Assembly: GCF_045277565.1 (NCBI RefSeq)
Contig: NZ_CP123584.1
Location: forward strand, 2,852,001 to 2,916,000
From: Aliisedimentitalea scapharcae
Lineage (GTDB): Bacteria; Pseudomonadota; Alphaproteobacteria; Rhodobacterales; Rhodobacteraceae
DNA length: 64,000 nt
Reading direction: 5' to 3'
Positions 51,342 through 60,069 of this stretch are shown in pieces. Each line of letters opens with the position of its first letter. The stretch's first letter is position 1. A program made the translations under genes and the position numbers. Under the pieces are notes generated by a model that did no database searches, was not told the origin of the DNA, and worked only from the letters and a program-made list of their open reading frames with translations.

Positions 51342-52127
51342 CTATTTAAAGACCGGTTTGCGACCTTGCATCTGCGCCGCAATCACTTCCATCTGTTCAG
51401 GCTTGCCGATCAGGTCCACCTGTTCCCGGCTTTCCTGCAATAGAACATCCGCCTGGGACGCCCCCGCTTCGGCGAACCCAATCAGACGCTTTGCCGCGCG
51501 GATGGCGTTGGGCCCCTTGTCGGCGATCTCGGCTGCCAGGTCCTGCGCAGCGCGCAGCGGATTTTCACAGACCTGGGTTACCAATCCCCAGCGTTCGGCC
51601 TGATCCGCCGTGATGGGGCGGGCAGTATAGGTTAGCTGGCGCAAAACGTCCGAGCGTACCAGCTGTGGCAACAAGGCCATGCCCCCCATGTCCGGCACGA
51701 TACCCCATTTCATTTCCATAACCGCCAGCTTTGCATCCGGCCCGGCAATCCGGATATCGGCCCCCAGCGCCAGTTGCAGACCACCGCCATACACCACCCC
51801 ATGCAGGGCCGCGATCACCGGAACAGGCACCCGACGCCAGACCATTGCCACTTCCTGCATTTCGTTGGCGTCTTCGTGGCTGCGCTCCATCAACCAGGCC
51901 TTGGGATCGATCTTCCCCATCTGGGCAAAGCTCATCAGATCCAGACCGGCACAGAACCCCTTGCCCTCTCCCGACAGGACGACTGCACGCGCATCCGAAG
52001 CCGCGACCTCCTGGCCTGCAGCAAGGATTGCCTTGACCATGGCATCATCCAGCGCATTCACCTTGTCGCCTCGTGTGAGGGTCACATGAGCGATATTGTC
52101 AGCATATGTCACTGATACCCGTGCCAT
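51342..52127 (-). CDS. Enoyl-CoA hydratase/isomerase-family (crotonase) protein
   Basis: 261 residues from the ATG at 52127 (AAGGAGAT 8 nt upstream; the in-frame ATG at 52181 lacks a site). Oxyanion-hole segments are GEGKGFCAGLDLMSF and HGVVYGGGLQLALGADIRIA. The first catalytic glutamate is present in VMEMKWGIVPDMGGM. The second glutamate position is not obvious, so isomerase or hydratase activity cannot be chosen. It is 4 nt from the fatty acid hydroxylase gene downstream. Confidence 0.9.
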   Translation of the reverse strand: MARVSVTYADNIAHVTLTRGDKVNALDDAMVKAILAAGQEVAASDARAVVLSGEGKGFCAGLDLMSFAQMGKIDPKAWLMERSHEDANEMQEVAMVWRRVPVPVIAALHGVVYGGGLQLALGADIRIAGPDAKLAVMEMKWGIVPDMGGMALLPQLVRSDVLRQLTYTARPITADQAERWGLVTQVCENPLRAAQDLAAEIADKGPNAIRAAKRLIGFAEAGASQADVLLQESREQVDLIGKPEQMEVIAAQMQGRKPVFK

Positions 52128-52233
52128 CGCAGATCTCCTTGTCCCGGTTTCTCCAAAGATTGCCCTGATCCCGCTTGGCATGCCACTGCAACGTGGCGGA
52201 ACCCTGCCCCCGAGGCACTGCCTGCGCCACAGG

Positions 52234-52278
52234 CAAGAATTTTAAAAAATTCTTGGCAAAATTCTTGCTAAGAATTTT
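52234..52278. repeat. Four alternating AAGAATTTT arms (overlapping inverted repeats)
   Basis: CAAGAATTTT (52234-52243), AAAATTCTTG (52246-52255), AAAATTCTTG (52258-52267) and AAGAATTTT (52270-52278) give two inverted repeats back to back. The AT-rich stretch stands out in a GC-rich region and lies in the 214-bp divergent region between the crotonase and the HisC-like gene. It may be an operator or competing RNA hairpins. Confidence 0.6.
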
Positions 52279-52341
52279 CCACCGCCATCGGAGGCCTTCT
52301 CCCCTCTTGCGGCACCGGGCCGAGCCTGTTTATCTGCCCTC

Positions 52342-53448
52342 ATGACCCATACTCGTTTCACGCCCCTCGCCGCCTCTCTGCCCTCGACCGTTCCGTTTGT
52401 CGGACCCGAAACCCAGGAAAGGGCGCGCGGGTCGGTTTTTGAGGCCCGGCTAGGTGCCAATGAGAATGTTTTTGGCCCCTCACCAAGAGCAATTGCCGCA
52501 ATGCAAGCAACAGCTGGGGACGTCTGGATGTACGGCGACCCCGAAAATCATGACCTACGTCAGGCTTTGGCCGCCCATCACGGCGTGCGTGCCGACAACA
52601 TCATGGTAGGTGAAGGCATCGACGGATTGCTGGGGTACCTCGCCCGATTGCTGGTGGCCCCCGGCGATAGCGTGGTCACGTCACAGGGTGCTTATCCTAC
52701 GTTCAACTATCATGTGGCTGGGTTTGGTGGCCAAGTGCACACGGTCCCCTATACCAAAGACCACGAAGACCCGGCCGCTTTGTTTGCCAAGGCCGCCGAG
52801 GTCGATGCCAAGATTGTGTATTTGGCCAATCCCGACAACCCGATGGGCAGTTGGCATTCCGGGGCTGACATTGTCGCTTCGCTGTCGGATCTCCCCGACG
52901 GCACGCTGTTGTTGCTGGACGAAGCTTATGTGGAATGCGCCCCTCCGGGGACCGCGGCACCTGTCGCGGCAGATGATCCCCGTGTCATTCGAATGCGCAC
53001 GTTTTCCAAGGCGTATGGCATGGCGGGGGCCCGCGTTGGGTATGCGCTGGCGCATCCGGATCTGATTCAGGCCTTTCACAAGGTGCGCAACCATTTTGGG
53101 ATGAACCGCATGGCTCAGGCCGGTGCTCTTGCAGCATTGCAGGACACAGAGTGGCTGACCCATGTTCTGCGCGAAGTCGACACGGCCCGGACCCGGATCG
53201 CGGAAATCGCGGCAGAAAACGGATTGTCTGCGCTTGCCTCGGCCACCAATTTCGTGGCCATTGATTGCGGGAAAGACGGCGAATTCGCCAAATCGGTTCT
53301 GGACGGATTGATCGCGCGGGGTATCTTTGCCCGGATGCCTTTTGCTGCTCCGCAGAACCGATGCATCCGGATCAGCTGTGGACCAGAAATCATGTTGGAT
53401 GCTTTTGCCGCAGCCCTGCCCGCAGCGCTGAAAGACGCCAGAGGCTGA
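52342..53448 (+). CDS. PLP-dependent aminotransferase, HisC-like
   Basis: 368 residues of the class I/II aminotransferase fold. ARLGANENVFGPSPRAIAAM is the substrate-binding N-terminal motif, LANPDNPMGSWH and LLLDEAYVEC are PLP contacts, and the PLP lysine lies in RTFSKAYGMAGARVGYA, with RISCG near the end. It resembles histidinol-phosphate aminotransferase, but no other his genes are nearby, so another amino-acid substrate is possible. A 60-residue membrane protein follows. Confidence 0.9.
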   Translation: MTHTRFTPLAASLPSTVPFVGPETQERARGSVFEARLGANENVFGPSPRAIAAMQATAGDVWMYGDPENHDLRQALAAHHGVRADNIMVGEGIDGLLGYLARLLVAPGDSVVTSQGAYPTFNYHVAGFGGQVHTVPYTKDHEDPAALFAKAAEVDAKIVYLANPDNPMGSWHSGADIVASLSDLPDGTLLLLDEAYVECAPPGTAAPVAADDPRVIRMRTFSKAYGMAGARVGYALAHPDLIQAFHKVRNHFGMNRMAQAGALAALQDTEWLTHVLREVDTARTRIAEIAAENGLSALASATNFVAIDCGKDGEFAKSVLDGLIARGIFARMPFAAPQNRCIRISCGPEIMLDAFAAALPAALKDARG

Positions 53449-53517
53449 CGCTCGCAATAGATTTACCAGACATTCACCACCTGTGCGCTATACTTTTCGC
53501 TCAGGAGGTATGGCAAA

Positions 53518-53700
53518 ATGTCGGACAGTCATGAACGACCAAGGGCCCCTGACTACACCAATGCAGCCATTACAATGCTGGGTGTGAATCTGATGTGGAT
53601 CTTTTTTGTGATCTGGGTGCTGTTTGGCGTCGTCCCGGTTCTGTTGTTGGCGCTTCTGATCAACCACGGCATTGACCGGTACGCGGCGGTTCGAAACTGA
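53518..53700 (+). CDS. Small single-span membrane protein
   Basis: 60 residues with a strong AGGAGGT site nine nt before the ATG. After a polar N-terminus, residues about 20-50 (LGVNLMWIFFVIWVLFGVVP then VLLLALLI) form one long or two short membrane helices, followed by INHGIDRYAAVRN. It lies 69 nt after the HisC-like gene and is probably in the same transcript. No family recognised. Confidence 0.7.
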   Translation: MSDSHERPRAPDYTNAAITMLGVNLMWIFFVIWVLFGVVPVLLLALLINHGIDRYAAVRN

Positions 53701-54052
53701 ACCAGCCCGGAAGTCCATCATGGATGGTCATCCCACACGTTCGGTGAGCGGGTGGCGCATTTCGCATGTGGCGGAGTACCCGTTGCCACATATACCAGCG
53801 ATCATCACAGCGCGATTCGACACGTGTTCCGTCGACTTGGATGCACCAGATCGTGGATGTGCCTTCAACGTGCCCCGTTAAACCTGTCCCGGAAATTTGC
53901 GCCCCGGTATTGATGAGCCCCCTAAGGCCGAGTTTGCCCCAAGCCATTTGTCGCCCGGCGAACGCCACCAACGGGTGCGATGACCAGCCCCCAGGGGACG
54001 CCTATCCTCGTCGCTGGACTCCCTTCGTGGAACACCTGATGACGAAACATCC
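53701..54052. other. Intergenic gap of 352 nt with a doubtful ORF
   Basis: No gene is firmly supported. The longest frame is on the minus strand (53947 to 53660, MAWGKLGLRGLINTGAQISG... to the stop near 53660). It has a protein-like composition (IWCIQVDGTRVESRC) but would overlap the small membrane protein on the other strand and has no clear ribosome binding site. It may be a decayed fragment. Confidence 0.3.
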
Positions 54053-55279
54053 TCAATCAGTGGAATCGTGCTGGGCCAGAACTCTTGCAGCCGCTTCGAT
54101 CGCTCCGCCCCCATGTGGAATATCCAACGCCGTTAACCCAGTTTGAACACCTCCGAGCAACCCCATGATCATCTGCCCGTTCACATGTCCCATATGCCCG
54201 AACCGGAACACGCCGTCGCCCGCGGGGTCGCCGTCCGAGGCCATTCCCAAACCGATACCCAACGTCAATCCCAGATGACGCTCCACCCAGGATCGCAACC
54301 GGGTGCCATCCGGGGAGTCCAGCTTTAACGCCGTCACCGCATGCGATCGTAGCTCTGGTCGGGAAACGTTCAGCGCAAACGACCCACCCTGCCCCCAGGC
54401 TTCGCTCGCCGCCCAGATCGCCTGTGCCAAGACCGCGTGACGCGCCCAGACGTGCTCCATGCCTTCTTCCAGGATCATGTCCAGCGCGACCCGCAGGCCA
54501 TAAAGATGATGCGTCGGCGCGGTGCCGGCAAAATACTGAAAATAAGCTTCTGGATTCGCCCGTGGGGCCCAGTCCCAATACCGAGACACACGGGGCAAAC
54601 TGCGCCGCCTGTCTTCGGCCTTGGGGTTGAAAAACACAAAGCCCAGACCGGGCGGAACCATCAAACCCTTTTGGCTGGCTGTAACCGCCACATCCACACC
54701 CCAGGCATCCATTTCAAACCGGTCGCACCCCATCGACGCAATGCAATCGGCCATCAACAGGGCCGGATGGTCCAGCTCATCCAGAACCGCCCGCAGTGCC
54801 CGAATGTCATTGCGGATCGAACTGGAGGTATCAACGTGAACGGCCAACACCGCTTTGATCTGATGCGCTGTATCGGCATGCAGCACATCAGCGATCCGGG
54901 CAATATCCCAACCGTTCGTGCGTCCAAAATCCAGAATTCGGGCCTGTGCCCCGATCCCCTCGGCCATTTCCGCCCACCCCATTGCAAAGCGACCAGAGGC
55001 AGGAACCAGAACCGTTTCGCCGGGTGCCACAGTGTTGGACAGCGCGGCTTCCCAGGCAGCATGTCCATTCCCGATGTAGATCGCGGCCTGATGTCTGGTG
55101 CGTGCCACTTTGCACAGATCCGGGATCAACCCATGGGTCATCTCGACGAGTTCGCCGTTGTAGATATTGGGCGACGCCCGATGCATCGCCCGCAAAACCG
55201 CATCCGGCATTACCGATGGGCCCGGGATCGCCAGATAACTGCGCCCCTGCGCGAGGGTTCTTGCCTGTTTGCCTGCCAT
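54053..55279 (-). CDS. Class V aminotransferase (serine-glyoxylate aminotransferase type)
   Basis: 408 residues. IPGPSVMPDAVLRAMHRASPN is the class V substrate-binding start, IGNGHAAWEAALSNTV is the PLP-phosphate site, VDTSSSIRNDI and DCIASMGCDRFEMDAWGVD contain the PLP aspartate, and TASQKGLMVPPGLGF holds the PLP lysine. These residues fit alanine/serine-glyoxylate aminotransferases. It would transfer the amino group from serine to glyoxylate, useful in C1 and photorespiratory-type metabolism. It is transcribed alone; no serine-cycle genes are adjacent. Confidence 0.9.
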   Translation of the reverse strand: MAGKQARTLAQGRSYLAIPGPSVMPDAVLRAMHRASPNIYNGELVEMTHGLIPDLCKVARTRHQAAIYIGNGHAAWEAALSNTVAPGETVLVPASGRFAMGWAEMAEGIGAQARILDFGRTNGWDIARIADVLHADTAHQIKAVLAVHVDTSSSIRNDIRALRAVLDELDHPALLMADCIASMGCDRFEMDAWGVDVAVTASQKGLMVPPGLGFVFFNPKAEDRRRSLPRVSRYWDWAPRANPEAYFQYFAGTAPTHHLYGLRVALDMILEEGMEHVWARHAVLAQAIWAASEAWGQGGSFALNVSRPELRSHAVTALKLDSPDGTRLRSWVERHLGLTLGIGLGMASDGDPAGDGVFRFGHMGHVNGQMIMGLLGGVQTGLTALDIPHGGGAIEAAARVLAQHDSTD

Positions 55280-55556
55280 GACAGCCTCTCCTGAACCCGA
55301 ACGAACACGGTCTTGATCACACCGCGATCACCCCGCGTTCATCCGGATGAAATTCCGTAATTTTGGGCCACCTTAGCGGCGCGCCGACCAGCGTCAATCT
55401 GGGATGTTTCACAAAGCATCACGAACGCGCCTGACCCTCCCCCCCCGGGCAAAGCTTGCACCCGCCGACACAGCTGCTTAAATGGCCCGGGCATAAAACC
55501 CGAGGTCACCGCATAGTGCGGCGCTTGCCCTCTTCCCAACAGATGGAGCCATCTAT

Positions 55557-57416
55557 ATGAGCCGTAAACCTGCCTCCTCTGCCGGGTTGATGCGCTGGGT
55601 CTGGACCGGGTACCTGCATCGCCATCTGGGACTTCTGGGTGTTGCGCTCATGTTCATGCTGCTCGAAGGCAGCATGGTCGGGGCCGTCAGCTATATGATG
55701 CAGCCGATGTTTGACGAGATTTTCGTCAAGGGAAACACCGGATCTCTGGGTTGGGTCAGCCTGGCGTTTCTGATCATCTTCACCCTGCGGGGGCTGGCTG
55801 GTGGTGGTCAAAAAGTGCTTCTGGCCCGGATTTCCCAGGAAACCGCTGCCCATCTGCGCATGGATATTCTGAATCGCACGATCCGCCAGGACCCGTCGTT
55901 TCACCAGACCCACCCGCCGGGCTTTTTGATTCAACGAATCCAAAGCGATGTGTCTGCCGTGAACCAGGTCTGGCAAGTGATCATCACCGGTGCCGGTCGC
56001 GATGCTGTGTCTCTGGTCGTTCTGATGGCCGTTGCGATCAATGTGGACTGGGCCTGGACCGCGGTGATGATGGGCGGTTTGCCGTTGCTGCTGCTGCCGA
56101 TTGCCGTCGCCCAGCGGTATGTACGCAAAAAGGCGGCTCAGGCCCGCGATCTGGGAGCCACGCTGGCCACCCGGTTGGACGAGATCTTTCATGGGATTGT
56201 CCCGGTCAAGCTGAACAATCTGGAAGAATATCAAGCCGGACGGTTCAACACCCACATGAATGGGTTTGTCCGCTCGGAAGTGCGGGTGATCTTTGGAGCG
56301 GCGTCTCTCACAGCGATGATTGATTTCATGGCCGGGCTCGGGTTCATGGGGGTGCTGCTGTATGGCGGCTCAGAAATCATTCAGGGCGAAAAATCAGTTG
56401 GCCAGTTCATGAGTTTTTTCACCGCCATTGGTCTGGCCTTTGATCCCATGCGTCGGCTCGCCTCGGTCAGCGGCACCTGGCAGGTCGCCGCCGCGGCGCT
56501 GGAACGGATCAAGGAGCTTATGGATGCGCCAATCACGCTGACCTCTCCGGAAAATCCCGTTGCGGCCCCGACTGGCCTGCCCGACATCCGGTTGGACAAT
56601 GTGACCCTGAAATACGGTGACTCAACAGTACTGAACAATTTGAGCCTGACCGCGGAGCCGGGAAAAACGGTCGCGTTGGTTGGCGCATCCGGTGCCGGTA
56701 AATCGACGATTTTCAACCTGTTGACACGTCTTGTCGATCCACAGGAAGGCCGCGTGAGCGTTGGCGGTGTGGCCGTGGCGGACATGGATCTGGGAGAGCT
56801 GCGCAACCTCTATTCAGTGGTCACGCAGGAGGCGCTATTGTTTGACGAAACTCTGCGCGAAAATATTCTGTTGGGACGCACGGACGTCAGCGATGCGACG
56901 TTAAAAAAGGTGCTGGACGCCGCCCATGTCAGTGATTTCCTCCCCAAGCTGGCCGATGGGTTGGACACCCAAGTCGGCCCGCGCGGGTCCGCCCTTTCGG
57001 GGGGGCAACGTCAGCGGGTGGTGATTGCACGCGCGCTTTTGCGGGACACGCCGATCTTGCTGTTGGATGAAGCGACTTCGGCTTTGGACGCGCAATCTGA
57101 GAAGGTGGTGCAGGAAGCCCTGGACCGGCTGTCCGGTGGGCGCACCACATTGGTCATTGCACACCGCCTGTCGACGATCCGGTCCGCAGATCTGATCGTC
57201 GTCATGGAACGCGGTGAGGTGGTCGACCAGGGCACGCATGACGAACTGTTGGCCCGAGGTGGTATCTATGCCGACCTCTATCGGTTGCAGTTCCAGGACG
57301 GCAAGACGCTGGTGGACCCGGAAGGCGTCGCCGCCCAGATCCGCGACGATCCTGCAGAGGCCCGGCCAAGAAGCCACTGGCTGCGACGCCTGACCACGCG
57401 GATGTTCGGCATCTGA
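55557..57416 (+). CDS. MsbA-like ABC exporter (fused permease-ATPase)
   Basis: 619 residues. The membrane domain with six helices spans about 1-320; the ATPase domain follows from about 345. Walker A is GASGAGKST, the signature SALSGGQRQRVVIARALL, Walker B ILLLDEATSALD, and the H-loop IAHRLSTI. The overall layout and the start MRWVWTGYLHRHLGLLGVAL match MsbA-type lipid or multidrug exporters working as a homodimer. The substrate could be a lipid, but this is not shown. It is followed by the C17/inverted-repeat region and then a convergent glycosyltransferase. Confidence 0.93.
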   Translation: MSRKPASSAGLMRWVWTGYLHRHLGLLGVALMFMLLEGSMVGAVSYMMQPMFDEIFVKGNTGSLGWVSLAFLIIFTLRGLAGGGQKVLLARISQETAAHLRMDILNRTIRQDPSFHQTHPPGFLIQRIQSDVSAVNQVWQVIITGAGRDAVSLVVLMAVAINVDWAWTAVMMGGLPLLLLPIAVAQRYVRKKAAQARDLGATLATRLDEIFHGIVPVKLNNLEEYQAGRFNTHMNGFVRSEVRVIFGAASLTAMIDFMAGLGFMGVLLYGGSEIIQGEKSVGQFMSFFTAIGLAFDPMRRLASVSGTWQVAAAALERIKELMDAPITLTSPENPVAAPTGLPDIRLDNVTLKYGDSTVLNNLSLTAEPGKTVALVGASGAGKSTIFNLLTRLVDPQEGRVSVGGVAVADMDLGELRNLYSVVTQEALLFDETLRENILLGRTDVSDATLKKVLDAAHVSDFLPKLADGLDTQVGPRGSALSGGQRQRVVIARALLRDTPILLLDEATSALDAQSEKVVQEALDRLSGGRTTLVIAHRLSTIRSADLIVVMERGEVVDQGTHDELLARGGIYADLYRLQFQDGKTLVDPEGVAAQIRDDPAEARPRSHWLRRLTTRMFGI

Positions 57417-57444
57417 CACCTGCGGCACCAAAACCGCCGGAGTG

Positions 57445-57736
57445 CTCCCGCCCGCTGTGCCAGCATCAAAGATGCAGACACAGCCGTTGGGCCGGGCAGT
57501 GCTGCGCACTGCCGTCCCAAACTGTCCCGTCCCGTATTATTCAGGCCGGTTCAAAGCGGGTGCGCCCCCCCCCCCCCCCCCAGGCCCGAACCAAGCTGCC
57601 CCAAGACATCCAAAAAGATTGCAAAAGCTTGGCCAGCCTGTGCGAGTCGCGTGGGCATCGACGCACCGCAGTGCGCAAAGCGCACTGCCCGGCCCAACGG
57701 GCAAGGGGCATGAAATGCACTGATGCCGGGCGGGAG
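57445..57736. repeat. 69-bp inverted repeat (family B) around a run of 17 C
   Basis: 57445-57513 starts CTCCCGCCCG and contains CCGTTGGGCCGGGCAGTGC; 57668-57736 is its inverse, with GCACTGCCCGGCCCAACGG and CGGGCGGGAG. The inner 154 bp include 17 consecutive C at 57565-57581. Blocks of the arms also occur at 29466-29514. This fills the 327-nt gap between two convergent genes and may terminate both. No gene is present. Confidence 0.7.
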
Positions 57737-57743
57737 CCCTGAG

Positions 57744-58427
57744 TCATGGTTTGCGGTAGCTGTCTGCCAACACCTGCGGGTCAGCGCCGCAGAGATACCG
57801 GATCAGGGTCCACAGGTTGCGTCCCCCCCGTTTGAACCAGCCGGCGGCCTGATACCGCTGGGCACCCGTGCAGGCGGCGAACGGGAGCATGATCGCTCGC
57901 GGCAGGTTTCGGATCAGCGCAACATCTTCCATCAATGGCTGATCCGGGTAGCCACCAGCTTTCTCGTAGACCTCGCGAGAGACCAGCAGCCCCTGGTCGC
58001 CATAGGGCAACCCGAACACTCTGGTGCGTATATTCGCCCACCCCGCGACCCAGGCTGCACCAAAACCGGTGGCGCGAAATCGCAGCCGGAAACAGGCCGG
58101 CTCACTTGCACCGCGGTTCAGATGTTCGGCAACCGAAACGGACCATCCGTCCTCCAACCGCGTATCCGCATGCAAAATCAACAGCCACGGCCGCCGGGCG
58201 CGCGCGCAGCCGCGGCGCAGTTGCCCGCCACGCGATGCTGGGCCGCCAACAATCTTGGCTCCGACCTCTTCTGCAATGGTCAATGTCGCATCCCGCGACC
58301 CGCCATCCGTTATGATCACGTCGTGGATCAACCCCGCATGCAGCCCCTCCATCAAGGCCTCGAGGCAGCCCGGCAGTTCCGCCTCGGCATTCAAGGTTGG
58401 GATGATCACCGAAATCTCAGCAGGCAT
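57744..58427 (-). CDS. Glycosyltransferase family 2 (TIGR04283-type)
   Basis: 227 residues. GT-A start ISVIIPTLNAEAELPGCLEA, then IITDGGSRDATLTIAEEVGA, GPASRGGQLRRGCARARRPW and LLILHADTRLEDGW (with the HADT metal/nucleotide motif). FGLPYGDQGLLVSREVYEKA and GYPDQPLMEDVALIRNL match the TIGR04283 branch of small family 2 glycosyltransferases. It transfers a sugar from a nucleotide donor in the cytoplasm; acceptor unknown. It is divergent from ygfZ (80 bp). Confidence 0.88.
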   Translation of the reverse strand: MPAEISVIIPTLNAEAELPGCLEALMEGLHAGLIHDVIITDGGSRDATLTIAEEVGAKIVGGPASRGGQLRRGCARARRPWLLILHADTRLEDGWSVSVAEHLNRGASEPACFRLRFRATGFGAAWVAGWANIRTRVFGLPYGDQGLLVSREVYEKAGGYPDQPLMEDVALIRNLPRAIMLPFAACTGAQRYQAAGWFKRGGRNLWTLIRYLCGADPQVLADSYRKP

Positions 58428-58507
58428 GGGGGTGGTTTGTCCTGTTCTTTTGCACCTGTGTTCCTATATCACCTAGACACAGCTGACCATCGAAACCGAG
58501 GGTACTC

Positions 58508-59245
58508 ATGACCACGCGCCGCATTCTGCGTCTGACCGGAACAGACACCAGGGACTTCCTGCAAGGGCTTGTCACCAATGACGTCACCAAGCTGAACGAC
58601 GGATTGGTCTATGCGGCGTTGTTGACACCACAGGGCAAATATCTGGCGGACTTCTTTCTGGTGCCGGATGGCGATGCGGTATTGCTGGATGTGGCCACGG
58701 ATCTGGCCGATGGCCTGGTCAAGCGGTTGAGCATGTACCGGCTGCGGGCCGATGTTCAGATCGAGGTGACCGACCTGGGGGTGACACGCGGCACCGGGCC
58801 GGCACCCCAATCTGCTTTTGCCGATCCGCGCCACACGGATCTGGGCTGGCGCCTGTATGGCAGTGCAACGGGGACCGATGACAGCGATTGGGACGCCATC
58901 CGGGTGGCCCATTGCATCCCTGAAACCGGCATTGAACTGACTGCGGACAGCTATATCCTGGAAGCGGGCTTTGAACGCTTGAACGGGGTTGATTTCCGCA
59001 AGGGCTGTTATGTCGGCCAAGAGGTCACCGCCCGGATGAAGCACAAAACCGAATTGCGCAAGGGCCTGCGCCAGATTCGCATTCAGGGCGACGCCGATGT
59101 TGGAACCGAAATCCTGTCAGAGGGCAAAGTCGCAGGCACATTGTTCACCCACACAGACACGGTCGGGATTGCATATCTGCGGTTTGACCGGGCCCGACCC
59201 GGCATGACGGCAGGGGATGCCCGGATCGACTTGCCGGACGCGTGA
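58508..59245 (+). CDS. ygfZ: YgfZ/GcvT-family folate-binding protein (Fe-S cluster assembly)
   Basis: 245 residues. The diagnostic YgfZ motif is present as RKGCYVGQEVTARM (consensus KGC(Y/F)xGQE), and the N-terminus LTGTDTRDFLQGLVTNDV is shared with GcvT. YgfZ proteins bind tetrahydrofolate and support maturation or repair of Fe-S enzymes such as MiaB. The gene overlaps the next one by 4 nt (GTGA), so the two are translationally coupled. Confidence 0.92.
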   Translation: MTTRRILRLTGTDTRDFLQGLVTNDVTKLNDGLVYAALLTPQGKYLADFFLVPDGDAVLLDVATDLADGLVKRLSMYRLRADVQIEVTDLGVTRGTGPAPQSAFADPRHTDLGWRLYGSATGTDDSDWDAIRVAHCIPETGIELTADSYILEAGFERLNGVDFRKGCYVGQEVTARMKHKTELRKGLRQIRIQGDADVGTEILSEGKVAGTLFTHTDTVGIAYLRFDRARPGMTAGDARIDLPDA

Positions 59246-60054
59246 CCCACGGCGATCTGCGACTGACAGTTGAAACACTGCTCGACACCAAGGTGACGGG
59301 CCTACGTCCCCTGCACGGGGGTAATCTGTCGATCGTCACCGAGGTCGAGCTGGGCGATGGCAGGCACATCGTTGCCAAAACCGGCACTCTTGTGGATCGC
59401 GAGGCCCGAATGTTGGATGCTATGGCGGCAGCCGGTGCGCGGGTGCCACAAGTGTTGAAGGTGTCACCAGGGCTGATCCTCATGGAGCGGCTGGAAGAAA
59501 TTCCTGCCAATTCTTTGGGCTGGCAGGATTTGGGGCATATGCTACGTCACCTGCATACGCCTCGACAGCGCGCCTTTGGCTGGCAATACGACTATGCCTT
59601 TGGCCCCGTCACCATCGCGAATACACAAACTACGAATTGGCCCCGGTTCTGGTGTGAAAATCGCCTGCTGGCCGGGTTGGACACCCTGCCCCTGGACCTA
59701 AGCCGCCGCGTGGAACACCTGGCACACCAGCTCGTTGATCATCTGCCTGAGTCGCCGCCTGTGTCCCTGTTGCACGGGGACCTTTGGGTGGGAAACATCC
59801 TCTTTTCGACAGGACCATCTGCGTGGTTAATTGACCCGGCCTGCTATCATGGGCACGCCGAAGTCGATCTGGCCATGTTGTCGTTGTTTGCCAAACCGGA
59901 CCCTGCCTTTTTTGTGGCCTATGGCCCCCTTGCTCCGGGGTATGCTAGACGTGAAGCGATCTATCAGCTGTGGCCCGCGCTGGTGCATCTGCGCCTATTC
60001 GGGTCCGGCTATCGTCCCATGGTCGAAACGCGGCTGAACCGGCTGGGTGTCTGA
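59242..60054 (+). CDS. Fructosamine kinase family protein
   Basis: 270 residues from a GTG at 59242, which overlaps the ygfZ stop. Kinase motifs: LHGGNLSIVTEVELGDGR, VAKTGTLVDREARMLDAMAA, then the catalytic loop LLHGDLWVGNILF (HGD with D and N ligands) and LIDPACYHGHAEVDLAML. These are hallmarks of the fructosamine kinase/ketosamine-3-kinase family, which phosphorylates glycated amines for repair. The length is near the family's 285-290. Confidence 0.9.
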   Translation: MTHGDLRLTVETLLDTKVTGLRPLHGGNLSIVTEVELGDGRHIVAKTGTLVDREARMLDAMAAAGARVPQVLKVSPGLILMERLEEIPANSLGWQDLGHMLRHLHTPRQRAFGWQYDYAFGPVTIANTQTTNWPRFWCENRLLAGLDTLPLDLSRRVEHLAHQLVDHLPESPPVSLLHGDLWVGNILFSTGPSAWLIDPACYHGHAEVDLAMLSLFAKPDPAFFVAYGPLAPGYARREAIYQLWPALVHLRLFGSGYRPMVETRLNRLGV

Positions 60055-60069
60055 CCCGCGCCGGAGCAA

